Assembly (NCBI RefSeq): GCF_000024025.1
Contig: NC_013131.1
Coordinates: 5,146,001-5,210,000 of the forward strand
Direction: 5' to 3'
From: Catenulispora acidiphila DSM 44928
GTDB taxonomy: Bacteria > Actinomycetota > Actinomycetes > Streptomycetales > Catenulisporaceae
Length of the DNA stretch: 64,000 nt
In this document: piece by piece, positions 7,559 through 16,639 of the stretch
Layout: each line of letters starts with the position of its first letter
How positions within the stretch are numbered: position 1 is the first letter of the stretch
Notes under the pieces: generated by a model
Seen by the model: only the letters and a program-made list of their open reading frames with translations
The model's database searches: none
What the model was told of the DNA's origin: nothing
Program-made: the position numbers and the translations under genes

Positions 7559-8488
7559 ATGCGCTCACCCCTGGCACCTCCGGCCCTGAAGCCCGGCGAT
7601 CGCGTCGCCGTTGTCGCGCTCAGCGGGCCGCCGGGGCGGCAGGAGCTTGATTTGGGGCTGGCGGCGTTGCGGAGTGTGGGGTTGTTGCCGGAGGTGTTCG
7701 CGTCGGCGCGGTCGGTCGGGCCTTATCCGTATCTGGCTGCCGATGACAAGGTGCGGGCTGCGGATTTGGCGCGGGCGTTGGGGGAGCCGGGGTATGCGGC
7801 GGTCATCTGTGCGCGGGGTGGTTATGGGGTGCAGCGGGCGTTGGAGTTGCTGGACTGGGATGCCGTCGGTGCGCCGGAGCCTCGGGTGGTGGTCGGGTTC
7901 TCCGATGTCACGGCGCTGATTGAGGCGGTGCGCAGTCGGTTGGGGTGGGCGTCGGTGTATGGGCCGATGGTGTCCAGCGTGATGTTCCGCTCGGGGGTGC
8001 CGTCGTTCGAGGGGTTGGCGCGGCTGTTGCTGCAGCCGCAGAAGTGCACTGAGCTGGCGTTCGCCGATACGCGGGTGCTGGTGCCGGGGGTCGCGGAGGG
8101 GGTGACGGTCGGCGGGACCGCGAGCCTGCTCGCCACCTCGCTGGCCACGCCGTTCTCCGTCCCGGCGCGCGACGGCATCTTGTTCCTGGAGGACGTCGGC
8201 GAGCTGCCCTACCGCCTCGACAGGGTCCTGACCCAGCTGCGCCGCACCGGATACCTCGACGGCGTGCGGGGCATCCTGTGCGGCACGTGGGACGACTGCG
8301 GTCCGCTGGCCGACGTCGAGCAGCTGCTCGAGGACCGGCTCGGCGACCTCGGCGTGCCGGTGCTGCTCGGCGCCGACATCGGACACGGGGTGTTCATGCA
8401 GTCGCTGCCGCTGGGTGTGCGGGCCCGGTTGGACACCGCGGCGGCGACGCTGACGTTCCTCGACCCGCCGCTGACGTCAGGGGCTTGA
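7559..8488 (+). CDS. LD-carboxypeptidase (peptidase S66 / MccF family)
   Basis: Serine carboxypeptidase (309 aa) of the S66 family, which removes the terminal D-alanine from cell-wall tetrapeptides (LdcA) or cleaves microcin-like peptides (MccF). The catalytic triad is visible: Ser115 in GFSD, Glu211 in LFLEDVGE and His276 in DIGHG. The ICARGGYGVQR segment near residues 83-93 is also a family hallmark. With anmK and the peptide importer upstream it fits muropeptide recycling, although the palindromic region separates them, so co-transcription is unproven. Codons in the first ~190 residues favour G/T at wobble positions, while the rest favours C. It is followed after 25 bp by a membrane protein gene. 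Confidence 0.88.
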   Translation: MRSPLAPPALKPGDRVAVVALSGPPGRQELDLGLAALRSVGLLPEVFASARSVGPYPYLAADDKVRAADLARALGEPGYAAVICARGGYGVQRALELLDWDAVGAPEPRVVVGFSDVTALIEAVRSRLGWASVYGPMVSSVMFRSGVPSFEGLARLLLQPQKCTELAFADTRVLVPGVAEGVTVGGTASLLATSLATPFSVPARDGILFLEDVGELPYRLDRVLTQLRRTGYLDGVRGILCGTWDDCGPLADVEQLLEDRLGDLGVPVLLGADIGHGVFMQSLPLGVRARLDTAAATLTFLDPPLTSGA

Positions 8489-8513
8489 CGCCTGGGAACG
8501 GCGCATCAGGGGT

Positions 8514-9890
8514 GTGCGACCATGGCGCGTGCCAGACTGGACATATATTCCCCTGAAGTCGCTCGCCGGGACCGTGCTGGGAGTTTCCCGCTCGCGGCGC
8601 TGGGCGTTGCGTGTGCTGGCAGCGGTGGTCGCCGCACCGGGCGGACGCGCCTTCGTCGCCTTCGTGCTCGGCCGGTTCCGGCGCCCGGACGGGGTCCAGG
8701 TGGGTGCGGTGGTGCCGGCCAGGCACGCTCGGGACGCGCTCAGGGTGCTTCCCGCGCTTGGTGCGTCGGTCGTCGAGGTTGATCCTGGCGTCGAGATCAC
8801 TGTCATAGACGACCCGCGCATAGGCACCGCCGTGGCCGCCCTGTCGGCGCCGGGCGCGACCGTCATCGCCGGCCCAGCCGTGCTCCTCGACGCCGGGCCC
8901 GCGTGGTTCCGCAGGGTTCTGGAGGCGGCGACGCCGACCGCGCCGGCGCAGCCGTGGCGGGACCTTCCGCGAGATCCGCGCCGCTGGCCGTCGTGGGTGT
9001 GGGGCGTCGTGGTCGGGATCGGCATGGTCTGCGCGGGGCTGGGCGCGGCTGTGATCACGCTCGGTCCGGTGCTGCTGTGGTACGACCGCGACTACCTCGG
9101 GCTGACCACGCAGGGGCTGAACCACATCGACCACGATCTGGTCGACTTCCTGCAGCACGACCGGCTCACGATGGCCGGGACGATGGTCTCGATCGGCGTC
9201 CTGTACGCGGGATTGGCGTGGGGCGGCATCCGGCGCGGCTGGCTGTGGGCCCGCGACGCCTACCTGATCTCCGGCGTGGTCGGCTTCCCCACGCTGTTCT
9301 ACTTCCTGAGCACCGGGTTCGTGGAGCCGCTGCACCTCGCGGTCGCGGTGGCGCTCTTCCCGCTGTTCCTGCTGGCGGTCTGGCGCTCGCCGGCGGTCCC
9401 GCGCTGGACCGTCCGGTCCGACGGACCCGAGCGGCTGCGAAGGCGGGCTCTGCTGGGCCAGCTGCTGATGATCCTCACCGGCGTGGGTCTGCTCGCCGGC
9501 GGCGCCGTCATCTCGGTGGTCGGGATGACCGGCGTCTTCGTCCCCACCGATCTGGAGTTCCTCGACACCGACACCGCGCACCTGCGCGCCGCGAACCCGC
9601 ATCTGGTCCCGTTCATCGCCCACGACCGGGCCGGCTTCGGCGGCGCGCTGCTGTCCGCGGCGATCGCCGTCATCCTGCTGAGCATGTGGGGCTGGCGCCG
9701 CGGCGAGGCCTGGGTCTGGTGGACGCTGCTGCTCAGCGCCGCCGCCGGATTCGGCCCGACACTGGCGATCCACTTCAGCATCCACTACACCGACCTGAGC
9801 CACCTGGCGCCGGTCTACGTGGGTGTGGTGTTGACCGCCATCGCGCTGATATTGGCGCGGCCGTTTCTGTGCGACACGGGAGGCGAATGA
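8514..9890 (+). CDS. Multi-pass membrane protein of unknown function
   Basis: A 458-residue protein I do not recognise. The first ~155 residues are largely soluble, Arg/Ala-rich and may form a small alpha/beta domain. From about residue 158 there are roughly eight hydrophobic segments, the first being VWGVVVGIGMVCAGLGAAV. Histidine/acidic motifs near the membrane face (NHIDHDLVDFLQHDRL around 203-218 and VPFIAHDRAGFGG around 365) recur in the two halves, suggesting an internal duplication with polar intramembrane residues. It lies 25 bp after the LD-carboxypeptidase and may be co-transcribed. The gene ends 46 bp before the convergent DUF779 gene. Confidence 0.8.
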   Translation: MRPWRVPDWTYIPLKSLAGTVLGVSRSRRWALRVLAAVVAAPGGRAFVAFVLGRFRRPDGVQVGAVVPARHARDALRVLPALGASVVEVDPGVEITVIDDPRIGTAVAALSAPGATVIAGPAVLLDAGPAWFRRVLEAATPTAPAQPWRDLPRDPRRWPSWVWGVVVGIGMVCAGLGAAVITLGPVLLWYDRDYLGLTTQGLNHIDHDLVDFLQHDRLTMAGTMVSIGVLYAGLAWGGIRRGWLWARDAYLISGVVGFPTLFYFLSTGFVEPLHLAVAVALFPLFLLAVWRSPAVPRWTVRSDGPERLRRRALLGQLLMILTGVGLLAGGAVISVVGMTGVFVPTDLEFLDTDTAHLRAANPHLVPFIAHDRAGFGGALLSAAIAVILLSMWGWRRGEAWVWWTLLLSAAAGFGPTLAIHFSIHYTDLSHLAPVYVGVVLTAIALILARPFLCDTGGE

Positions 9891-9936
9891 CCGCACCTGC
9901 CACTCGTCGTCCGCCTCCCGCGCCGCATACCGCCGC

Positions 9937-10401
9937 CTACCGGTTCAGCACCGCGTCCTCGTGGTCCGTCAGCAGCCGCGAGCGGATCAGGAACCTGACC
10001 CCCTCCGGCGCCTCCAGCGAGAACCCGGCGCCGCGCCCCGGCACGACGTCGACCGTCAGGTGCGTGTGCCGCCAGCGCTCGAACTGCTCACCGCCCATCC
10101 AGAACGTCACCGGCTCCGTGATGCCCTCGACGGCCAGCCGCGCCATCAGCACGTCCGACGCCCCGGTGCGGAACTCGCCCTCCAGGTAGCACATCGGCGA
10201 GCTGCCGTCGCAGCAGCCGCCGGACTGGTGGAACATCAGCGGTCCGTGCGTGGCGTAGAGCTTGCGCATCACCTCGGCCGCGGCTTCGGTCACCGCGATC
10301 CGTGACGGCGGCTCGGTGCCGGTGCCGGTGCCAGTCCCGGTCCCAGTCCCAGTCCCGGTCTCGGTGCCGACGCCGCCCGCGCCGCGCGCCTCCTCCGCCA
10401 T
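9937..10401 (-). CDS. DUF779 family protein
   Basis: A 154-residue DUF779 protein. The family is almost always encoded next to NAD-dependent aldehyde dehydrogenases of the AdhE/ExaC-like group and its role is not settled. The conserved core runs from about residue 38 to the end and includes the cysteine motif HQSGGCCDGSSPMC and the FWMGGEQFERWRHT segment. The N-terminus carries a simple Thr-Gly repeat (ETGTGTGTGTGTG), encoded by a run of near-identical hexamers at 10315-10370, that is not part of the family. Its ATG overlaps the aldehyde dehydrogenase stop by one base (TGATG), so the two are coupled. Confidence 0.88.
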   Translation of the reverse strand: MAEEARGAGGVGTETGTGTGTGTGTGTGTEPPSRIAVTEAAAEVMRKLYATHGPLMFHQSGGCCDGSSPMCYLEGEFRTGASDVLMARLAVEGITEPVTFWMGGEQFERWRHTHLTVDVVPGRGAGFSLEAPEGVRFLIRSRLLTDHEDAVLNR

Positions 10402-11924
10402 CAGAAGAAGCCCATCGCCTTCGCCGAGTAGCTGACCAGCAGGTTCTTCGTCTGCTGATAGTGCTCGAGCATCATCTTGTGGTTCTCCCGCCCGATGCCG
10501 GAGTTCTTGTACCCGCCGAACGCCGCGTGCGCCGGGTACAGGTGGTAGCAGTTCGTCCAGACCCGGCCGGCCTGGATCGCCCGACCGGCTCGGTAGGCGG
10601 TGTTCATGTCGCGCGTCCACACCGCCGCGCCCAGGCCGTAGAGCGTGTCGTTGGCGATGCGGATCGCGTCGTCGTAGTCGTCGAACTGCGTCACCGAGAC
10701 GACCGGTCCGAAGATCTCCTCCTGGAAGATCCGCATCGCGTTGTCGCCCTCGAAGACCGTCGGCTGCACGTAATACCCGCCGGAAAGCTCGCCGCCGAGG
10801 TCCACGCGCTCGCCGCCGATGAGGATCTTCGCGCCCTCGCTCTGGCCGATCTCCAGGTAGGACAGGATCTTCTCCAGCTGGTCGTTGGACGCCTGCGCGC
10901 CGACCATGGTCTCGGTGTCCAGGGGGTTGCCCTGCTTCATGCGCTCGGTGCGGGCCAGGGCGTCGGCCAGGAAGTCGCCGTAGTGGCCGCGCTGGACCAG
11001 GGCCCTGCTGGGGCAGGTGCAGACCTCGCCCTGGTTCAGGGCGAACATCGCGAAGCCCTCCTGCGCCTTGTCGTAGAAGTCGTCGCGGGCGCGGGAGACG
11101 TCGTCGAAGAAGATGTTCGGGCTCTTGCCGCCCAGCTCCAGGGTGACCGGCTTGATGTGCTCGGAGGCGTACTGCATGATCAGCCGCCCGGTGGTGGTCT
11201 CGCCGGTGAAGGCGACCTTGGCCACCCGGCCGCTGGAGGCCAGCGGCTTTCCGGCCTCCACGCCGAAGCCGTTGACGATGTTCACCACGCCCGGCGGCAG
11301 CAGGTCGGCGATCAGGCTCATGAGGTAGTGCACGGACACCGGCGTCTGCTCGGCCGGCTTGAGCACCACGGCGTTGCCCGCGGCCAGCGCCGGCGCGAGC
11401 TTCCAGATCGCCATCAGGATCGGGAAGTTCCACGGGATGATCTGCGCGACCACGCCCAGCGGCTCGTGGAAGTGATAGGCGACGGTGTCCTCGTCGATCT
11501 CCGACAGCCCGCCTTCCTGCGCCCGGATCGCCCCGGCGAAGTACCGCAGGTGGTCGATCGCCAGCGGGATGTCGGCGGCCAGCGTCTCGCGGATCGGCTT
11601 GCCGTTCTCGAAGCTCTCCGCGAGGGCCAGCCGGTCGGCGTTGCTCGCCATCCGGTCCGCGATCCGGTTCAGGACCTCGGCACGCTCCGCCGCCGACGTG
11701 CGTCCCCACGCCGGCGCGGCGGCGTGCGCGGCGTCCAGGGCCCGCTCGACGTCGGCGGCGGTGCCCCGCGCCACCTCGCAGAACGCCTGCCCGGTGATCG
11801 GCGTCGGGTTCTCGAAGTACTGCCCGCCGGCCGGCGCGACGGCCTCACCGCCGATCCAGTGCTCGTACCGGGGCTGATAGCTCATCAAGGCGTCGGGCTG
11901 ACCCGGCGCGGGGAAGACGGTCAT
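10401..11924 (-). CDS. NAD-dependent aldehyde dehydrogenase
   Basis: Oxidises aldehydes (probably acetaldehyde or a related short aldehyde) to acids with NAD. The 507 residues match the usual length of the ExaC/AldB group. The catalytic cysteine is Cys302 in GEVCTCPSR and the general base is Glu263 in LELGGKSPN. The NAD-binding region around [13 protein letters not shown] is intact. The ATG at 11924 is chosen over an upstream in-frame start because a GGAGG ribosome site lies seven bases before it and family members begin here. It forms a two-gene unit with the DUF779 gene. The 249-bp upstream region is shared with the divergent MFS gene. Confidence 0.92.
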   Translation of the reverse strand: MTVFPAPGQPDALMSYQPRYEHWIGGEAVAPAGGQYFENPTPITGQAFCEVARGTAADVERALDAAHAAAPAWGRTSAAERAEVLNRIADRMASNADRLALAESFENGKPIRETLAADIPLAIDHLRYFAGAIRAQEGGLSEIDEDTVAYHFHEPLGVVAQIIPWNFPILMAIWKLAPALAAGNAVVLKPAEQTPVSVHYLMSLIADLLPPGVVNIVNGFGVEAGKPLASSGRVAKVAFTGETTTGRLIMQYASEHIKPVTLELGGKSPNIFFDDVSRARDDFYDKAQEGFAMFALNQGEVCTCPSRALVQRGHYGDFLADALARTERMKQGNPLDTETMVGAQASNDQLEKILSYLEIGQSEGAKILIGGERVDLGGELSGGYYVQPTVFEGDNAMRIFQEEIFGPVVSVTQFDDYDDAIRIANDTLYGLGAAVWTRDMNTAYRAGRAIQAGRVWTNCYHLYPAHAAFGGYKNSGIGRENHKMMLEHYQQTKNLLVSYSAKAMGFF

Positions 11925-12173
11925 GGCGGACCTCCAGGTGGTCGGCGTCTCGGGGGAGGGACGGGACGGGCCGTCGGCGGTCGGCACGGCGGCACGGCGG
12001 CACGCGCGTGACGCTAATCCGGAGATCGTGCGGGTTCACCCGGTGTACGGGGATCTGCGTATAAGTGTTTGAAACGTCTGAGACGCCCGCCGGCCGAAAT
12101 TCGGATGCGGCCTCCGGAAACCCGCTGCTAGCCTCGGCGCTTCTAGTGCCGTCCGGCTGGTGAGGTCGCGATC

Positions 12174-13403
12174 ATGAATCCGCTTCGGGAGAAGCCGTTC
12201 CGGCGTTTCTTCCTCGGCCAGTCGATCTCCGTCACCGGCGGCGCGGCGACCCAGATCGCGCTGTGCTTCGCGGTCCTGCAGATCACCGGGAGCGCGCGGG
12301 ACCTGAGTCTGGTCGTCAGCGCCCAGATGATCCCGACGATCGCGCTGCTGCTGATCGGCGGCGGGATCGGCGACCGGATCGGGCAGGCGCTGCTGCTGCG
12401 GGTCACGCACTTCGGGCTGGGGGTGACGCAGGGCGCGATGGCGTTGTGCCTGCTCACCAAACAGCCATTCGGCTATCTCATCGCTCTGGCATTCGCCACC
12501 GGCGTGCTGTCGGCCTTCGCCGGGCCCTCGCTGAGCGGGATCGTGCCGCAGCTGGTCGGTCCAGCGGGGTTGCAGAAGGCGAACTCACTGCTGGCCAGCG
12601 TGCGCAACGCGGCCATGGTGCTCGGGCCGACGCTCGGCGGTGTGCTGGTCAGCACGATCGGCGGCGGCTGGGCGCTGGTCGCGGACTCGGCGTCGTTCTT
12701 CGTCGCCGGCGCGATGTTCTGCTTCGTGCCGGTGGGGGACCGGCCCGTCCTGAGCGACCGGAAGCTGTTCACCGAGCTGCGGCAGGGGTGGACCTATTTC
12801 CGGTCCTCGTCCTGGATCTGGTCGATGACCGCCGCGTTCACCGTGTCGGGCTTCCTCCAGATGGGTGCCGGGCAAGTGCTCGGGTTGGTGCTGGCCAAGC
12901 AGACCTTCGGCGCCGAGGGCTGGGGCGTCATCATCAGCTGCCGGGGAGCGGGGCAGCTGATCATGAGTGTGCTGATGATCCGGGTGCGGGTCCGGCGGCC
13001 GCTGCTGGTCGGTCAGGCGGTGATCACGCTGCAGGCGATGCCGTATCTGCTGCTCGGGCTGAACGCGGGCGTCGCGGCGGTCGCGGCGGCGTCGTTCGTC
13101 GCGGGGTTCGGGGTCACGTTCGCCTCCGTCGCCTGGGACACCTCGCTGCACACGTACGTGCCGAACGCGATGATGTCCCGCGTCGTGTCCTACGACCAGT
13201 TCGGCAGGTCGCTCGCCGTCCCGGCGGGGCAGCTGTCGATCATCCCGATCGCCGACGCCTTCGGGACGCGCCACGTCATGGTCGCCACCGGGGTCCTGTT
13301 CGCGGTGACGATGGTCGCCCCGCTGCTGTTGTCCTCGGTGCGCCGGGTCGGGACCGGGGACCTCGACGAGGCTCCCGATCCCGCGGTGGCGGTTCCGGTT
13401 TAG
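12174..13403 (+). CDS. MFS transporter
   Basis: Major facilitator superfamily transporter (409 aa) with twelve predicted hydrophobic segments. It opens with FRRFFLGQSISVTGGAATQIAL, and the GDRIGQALLLRV loop between helices 2 and 3 is the MFS motif A. The overall pattern matches the DHA3-type (MefA/enterobactin exporter-like) efflux subfamily, so a drug or metabolite exporter is likely, but the substrate is unknown. It is divergent from the aldehyde dehydrogenase and ends ten bases before the convergent 3-hydroxyacyl-CoA dehydrogenase gene, with no obvious terminator in that gap. Confidence 0.88.
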   Translation: MNPLREKPFRRFFLGQSISVTGGAATQIALCFAVLQITGSARDLSLVVSAQMIPTIALLLIGGGIGDRIGQALLLRVTHFGLGVTQGAMALCLLTKQPFGYLIALAFATGVLSAFAGPSLSGIVPQLVGPAGLQKANSLLASVRNAAMVLGPTLGGVLVSTIGGGWALVADSASFFVAGAMFCFVPVGDRPVLSDRKLFTELRQGWTYFRSSSWIWSMTAAFTVSGFLQMGAGQVLGLVLAKQTFGAEGWGVIISCRGAGQLIMSVLMIRVRVRRPLLVGQAVITLQAMPYLLLGLNAGVAAVAAASFVAGFGVTFASVAWDTSLHTYVPNAMMSRVVSYDQFGRSLAVPAGQLSIIPIADAFGTRHVMVATGVLFAVTMVAPLLLSSVRRVGTGDLDEAPDPAVAVPV

Positions 13404-13413
13404 ATCCCCTGGA

Positions 13414-14268
13414 TCAGACGCTCGGGTACTCGTAGAACCCGCGTCCGGCCTTGCGGCCCAGGCGTCCGGCCTCGACCATGCGCAGCAGGAGCGCCGGCGG
13501 GGTGTACAGGGGCTCCTTGAACTCCTCGTACATCGCCTCGGCGGCGAGCTTCACGGTGTCCAGGCCGATCAGGTCCGACAGTGCCAGTGGACCCATCGGG
13601 TGCGCGCAGCCCAAGACCATGCCGGAGTCGATGTCCTCGGCGGAGGCGAAGCCGCCCTCGGCCATCCGGATCGCGGCCAGCAGGTAGGGGATGAGCAGGG
13701 AGTTCACCACGAACCCGGCGCGGTCCTGGGCGACCACGGCCTGCTTGCCCAGCTGCTCCACGAAGGCCACGGCGCGCGCCTTGGTCTCCTCGCTGGTGGC
13801 CAGCGAGGGGATGACCTCGACCAGCTTGAGCACCGGGACCGGGTTGAAGAAGTGGACGCCGACCACGTTGTTCGGGCGCGTGGTGGCCGTGCCCAGGCGC
13901 ATGATCGGGATGGAGGAGGTGTTGGAGGCCAGGATGGCGTCCTCGGGCAGGATCAGGTCCAGCTTGCTCAGCACGGCGGTCTTCACCGCCTCGACCTCGA
14001 CGACCGCCTCGACCGCGAGCTGCCGGTCGGCGAACTGCTGCAGGTCCTCGGTGAAGCGGATGCGGCCCAGGGCCGCCTCGGCGTCGCCCTCGCTCATCTT
14101 CCCGGCCTTGACCGCGCGCTTGAGGGACACCGCGACGCGGTCGCGCCCGCGCTTGAGGCCCTCGGCGTTCTCGTCGGCGACGATCACGTCCAGCCCGCTG
14201 CGTGCGCAGACCTCCGCGATGCCCGACCCCATCTGGCCGACACCGACCACTCCGACTCGTTCGATCAC
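13414..14268 (-). CDS. 3-hydroxybutyryl-CoA dehydrogenase
   Basis: NAD(P)-dependent dehydrogenase (284 aa) interconverting 3-hydroxyacyl-CoA and 3-ketoacyl-CoA, with short-chain substrates favoured in this stand-alone FadB2/Hbd class. It starts with the Rossmann motif VGVVGVGQMGSGIAEVCARSG. It also has the signature VGVHFFNPVPVLKLVEVI with the catalytic His, and a C-terminal helical domain starting with DRAGFVVNSLLIPYL. The GTG at 14268 follows GGAGG by six bases and gives the standard family length. Its neighbour across a divergent promoter is an acyl-CoA dehydrogenase, so the pair probably serves fatty-acid or butyryl-CoA metabolism. Confidence 0.92.
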   Translation of the reverse strand: MIERVGVVGVGQMGSGIAEVCARSGLDVIVADENAEGLKRGRDRVAVSLKRAVKAGKMSEGDAEAALGRIRFTEDLQQFADRQLAVEAVVEVEAVKTAVLSKLDLILPEDAILASNTSSIPIMRLGTATTRPNNVVGVHFFNPVPVLKLVEVIPSLATSEETKARAVAFVEQLGKQAVVAQDRAGFVVNSLLIPYLLAAIRMAEGGFASAEDIDSGMVLGCAHPMGPLALSDLIGLDTVKLAAEAMYEEFKEPLYTPPALLLRMVEAGRLGRKAGRGFYEYPSV

Positions 14269-14359
14269 CGATGCCTCCGGTTCCGGTATTGCGGCTCGTG
14301 CTGCACTTGTGGTGCGTCCCACAGCGTATCTGTGGCACCGAGTGTGGATAATCGAGGGT

Positions 14360-14425
14360 ACCCAGTACCCAGCCGAACCCTACCCGGCCGAACCCCTTAT
14401 CCAGCCGAGTACCCAGCCAGTCCAG
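14360..14425. repeat. Degenerate ~15-bp direct repeats in a promoter region
   Basis: Four loosely spaced copies of a motif close to TACCCAGCCGAACC lie between the 3-hydroxybutyryl-CoA dehydrogenase and acyl-CoA dehydrogenase starts (TACCCAGCCGAACC, TACCCGGCCGAACC, TATCCAGCCGAGT, TACCCAGCCAGTCC). They may be iterated regulator sites or a simple slippage product. Confidence 0.5.
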
Positions 14426-14435
14426 GGAGCGAGAG

Positions 14436-15605
14436 ATGGCCGCCGACTTCGACCTGTTCAAGGTCTCCGAGGAGCACGACCTGTTGCGGGAGGCGGTGCG
14501 CTCGCTGTGCGAGGAGAAGATCCTCCCCTTCGCCGCCGACGTCGACGAGCACTCCCGCTTCCCCCAGGAAGCCCTCGACGCCCTGGTCTCCTCCGACCTC
14601 GCGGCCGTCCACGTCGCCGAGCAGTACGGCGGCCAGGGCGCCGACGCCCTCGCGACCTGCATCGTGATCGAGGAAGTGGCGCGCGTGTGCGCCAGCTCCT
14701 CCCTGATCCCGGCGGTGAACAAGCTGGGCTCGATGCCGGTGATCCTCTCCGGCTCCGAGGAACTGAAGCAGAAGTACCTGACCCCCCTGGCCGCCGGCAG
14801 CGGCATGTTCTCCTACTGCCTGTCCGAGCCCGACGCCGGCTCCGACGCCGCCGGCATGAAGACCCGTGCCGACCGCGACGGCGACGACTACGTCCTCAAC
14901 GGCGTGAAGCGCTGGATCACCAACGCCGGCGTCTCGGAGTACTACACGGTCATGGCCGTCACCGACCCCACGGCGCGCTCCAAGGGCATCTCCGCCTTCG
15001 TCGTGGAGAAGGGCGACGAAGGCGTCACCTTCGGCGCGCCCGAGAAGAAGCTCGGCATCAAGGGCTCCCCGACCCGCGAGGTCTACTTCGACAACGTCCG
15101 CATCCCCGCCGACCGCATGATCGGCGCCGAAGGCACCGGCTTCGCCACCGCGATGCGCACCCTGGACCACACCCGCGTGACCATCGCAGCCCAGGCACTC
15201 GGCATCGCCCAGGGCGCCCTGGACTACGCATCGAACTACGTGAAGGAACGCAAGCAGTTCGGCAAGCCCATCGCCGACTTCCAGGGCATCCAGTTCATGC
15301 TCGCCGACATGGCGATGAAGCTGACCGCGGCCCGCCAGCTGACCTACACCGCCGCCGCCAAGTCCGAGCGCGGCGACAGCGACCTGACGTACTTCGGCGC
15401 GGCGGCGAAGTGCTTCGCCTCAGACGTGGCCATGGAGGTCACGACGGACGCCGTGCAGCTGCTCGGCGGCTACGGCTACACGAAGGACTACCCGCTGGAG
15501 CGGATGATGCGGGACGCGAAGATCACGCAGATTTACGAGGGTACGAACCAGGTGCAGCGCGTGGTGATGGCGCGGCAGGTGCTCGCTGGTGGTCTGAGCT
15601 TGTAG
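14436..15605 (+). CDS. Acyl-CoA dehydrogenase
   Basis: FAD-dependent acyl-CoA dehydrogenase (389 aa), probably short-chain (butyryl-CoA type). The N-terminal helical domain, the beta domain with FAD motif FSYCLSEPDAGSDAAGM, the WITNAGVSEYY segment and the C-terminal helical domain are all present in order. The catalytic base is the Glu of IYEGTNQVQRVVMARQ near residue 367. The start has GGGAGCGAGAG as ribosome site. The gene is divergent from the 3-hydroxybutyryl-CoA dehydrogenase gene and is closed by a strong hairpin 13 bases after the stop. Confidence 0.93.
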   Translation: MAADFDLFKVSEEHDLLREAVRSLCEEKILPFAADVDEHSRFPQEALDALVSSDLAAVHVAEQYGGQGADALATCIVIEEVARVCASSSLIPAVNKLGSMPVILSGSEELKQKYLTPLAAGSGMFSYCLSEPDAGSDAAGMKTRADRDGDDYVLNGVKRWITNAGVSEYYTVMAVTDPTARSKGISAFVVEKGDEGVTFGAPEKKLGIKGSPTREVYFDNVRIPADRMIGAEGTGFATAMRTLDHTRVTIAAQALGIAQGALDYASNYVKERKQFGKPIADFQGIQFMLADMAMKLTAARQLTYTAAAKSERGDSDLTYFGAAAKCFASDVAMEVTTDAVQLLGGYGYTKDYPLERMMRDAKITQIYEGTNQVQRVVMARQVLAGGLSL

Positions 15606-15618
15606 TTTCGGTTTGCAG

Positions 15619-15646
15619 GAGTCCGGGAGGGTTTCCTCCCGGACTC
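15619..15646. terminator. Hairpin terminator between convergent genes
   Basis: A perfect 12-bp stem (GAGTCCGGGAGG with its complement) closes a 4-nt GTTT loop 13 bases after the acyl-CoA dehydrogenase stop and 28 bases before the convergent anti-sigma gene end. It can serve both strands. No U-tract follows, as is common in actinomycetes. Confidence 0.8.
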
Positions 15647-15674
15647 ATCGAGCAGCTCGACGTCGCCCAAGGAT

Positions 15675-16082
15675 TCAGAGCCGATCGGCGGTGCTGTCCA
15701 GAGCCAGCCTGACCCACACGGACTTGCCGTTCCGGCGCCTCTCCACACCCCAGGACTCGGCCAGCCGTCCGACGATCAGCAGACCGACCCCGCCTGGGAT
15801 GGAAGCGTCGGAGGAACTGACGCGGGGCACTCGGTCCGCCACTCCATCAGCCACGTCGATGGTGATCTCCGAGGCGTCTTTCCGGATGCGCACGGTGACC
15901 TCGGTGCCGGCGTGCCGCACCGCGTTGGTGACCAGTTCGCTGGTGATGAGGGCTACGGCCTCTTCCGATTCCTGGAGCTGCCACGCCGAAACCGTCTCCA
16001 CCACGAAGTCCCGGGCCAGCTGCGGCGCGGACGCCTGCGGAGGCAAAACCAGGCTTCGTTCGGTCCATCCGCTTCCGCTCAC
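15675..16082 (-). CDS. Anti-sigma regulatory factor-like ATPase (RsbW/HATPase_c)
   Basis: A 135-residue HATPase_c domain protein of the RsbW/SpoIIAB type, a kinase that can bind a sigma factor and phosphorylate a STAS antagonist. The N-box ELVTNAVRHAG (near 49-59), the degenerate G1 box DVADGVADRVP and the G2-type stretch GGVGLLIVGRLAESWGV are visible. It starts at a GTG and consists only of this domain, as in the many small actinomycete copies. The STAS gene lies 135 bp upstream on the same strand, so the two plausibly form a partner-switch pair. The target sigma factor is not in the window. Confidence 0.85.
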   Translation of the reverse strand: MSGSGWTERSLVLPPQASAPQLARDFVVETVSAWQLQESEEAVALITSELVTNAVRHAGTEVTVRIRKDASEITIDVADGVADRVPRVSSSDASIPGGVGLLIVGRLAESWGVERRRNGKSVWVRLALDSTADRL

Positions 16083-16217
16083 CGGTTCGTCACCGATCTT
16101 GGCTCCTTGGTCGAGACGTGACGTAGCGAGTCACGAGGGAGCCTCCACGGTAGTACTCCGTGATTCGTGACGGCGCTGAGCCATGTCTGGAGGAGTCGGA
16201 TGGCGATGGCGATCTGG

Positions 16218-16562
16218 CTAAGAGGCTGCGCCGTCCGTGGCCGGTTCGCGCTCGTCATGGGTGTAGGCGAACAAGTCCCGCAGGCCGGCCAGCTCCAGGA
16301 CGCGCATGACCGGTTTGGAGGGGTTGGCCAGGGAGATGGTGTGGCCGGTGTCGTTGAGCATCTGCCGGACTTGGACCAGGAAGCGGACGCCCATGGAATC
16401 CATGAAGGTGACCTGTCGGCAGTCCAGGATCACATCGGCGTCCTTGCCGGCCCAGATCTCGGCCTCAGCTCGCAGGCGCGGGTAGACCGCCAGATCGATC
16501 TCGCCGGTGACAGTGACGACGATCTGCTGCTCGGCCTGTCGTGCGGTGCAGGTGAATTCCAT
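16218..16562 (-). CDS. Anti-sigma factor antagonist (STAS domain)
   Basis: A 114-residue single STAS domain (RsbV/SpoIIAA-like). The phosphorylatable serine is Ser56 in the motif TFMDSMGVRFL, and GEIDLAVYP near residue 20 is the conserved first half. When unphosphorylated such proteins sequester the anti-sigma ATPase and free the sigma factor. The ATG at 16562 with GGAG eight bases upstream is preferred over a TTG four codons earlier. It is the likely substrate of the ATPase encoded next to it. The AT-rich region upstream is shared with the divergent DUF2231-Rieske gene. Confidence 0.88.
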   Translation of the reverse strand: MEFTCTARQAEQQIVVTVTGEIDLAVYPRLRAEAEIWAGKDADVILDCRQVTFMDSMGVRFLVQVRQMLNDTGHTISLANPSKPVMRVLELAGLRDLFAYTHDEREPATDGAAS

Positions 16563-16639
16563 CCGTGTCTCCAACCCCTTGAAAGGACGCGGGTCCTGCG
16601 CGACGCCTCGGCGTCGTGGTATCCAGACTGCGCTCGGAA

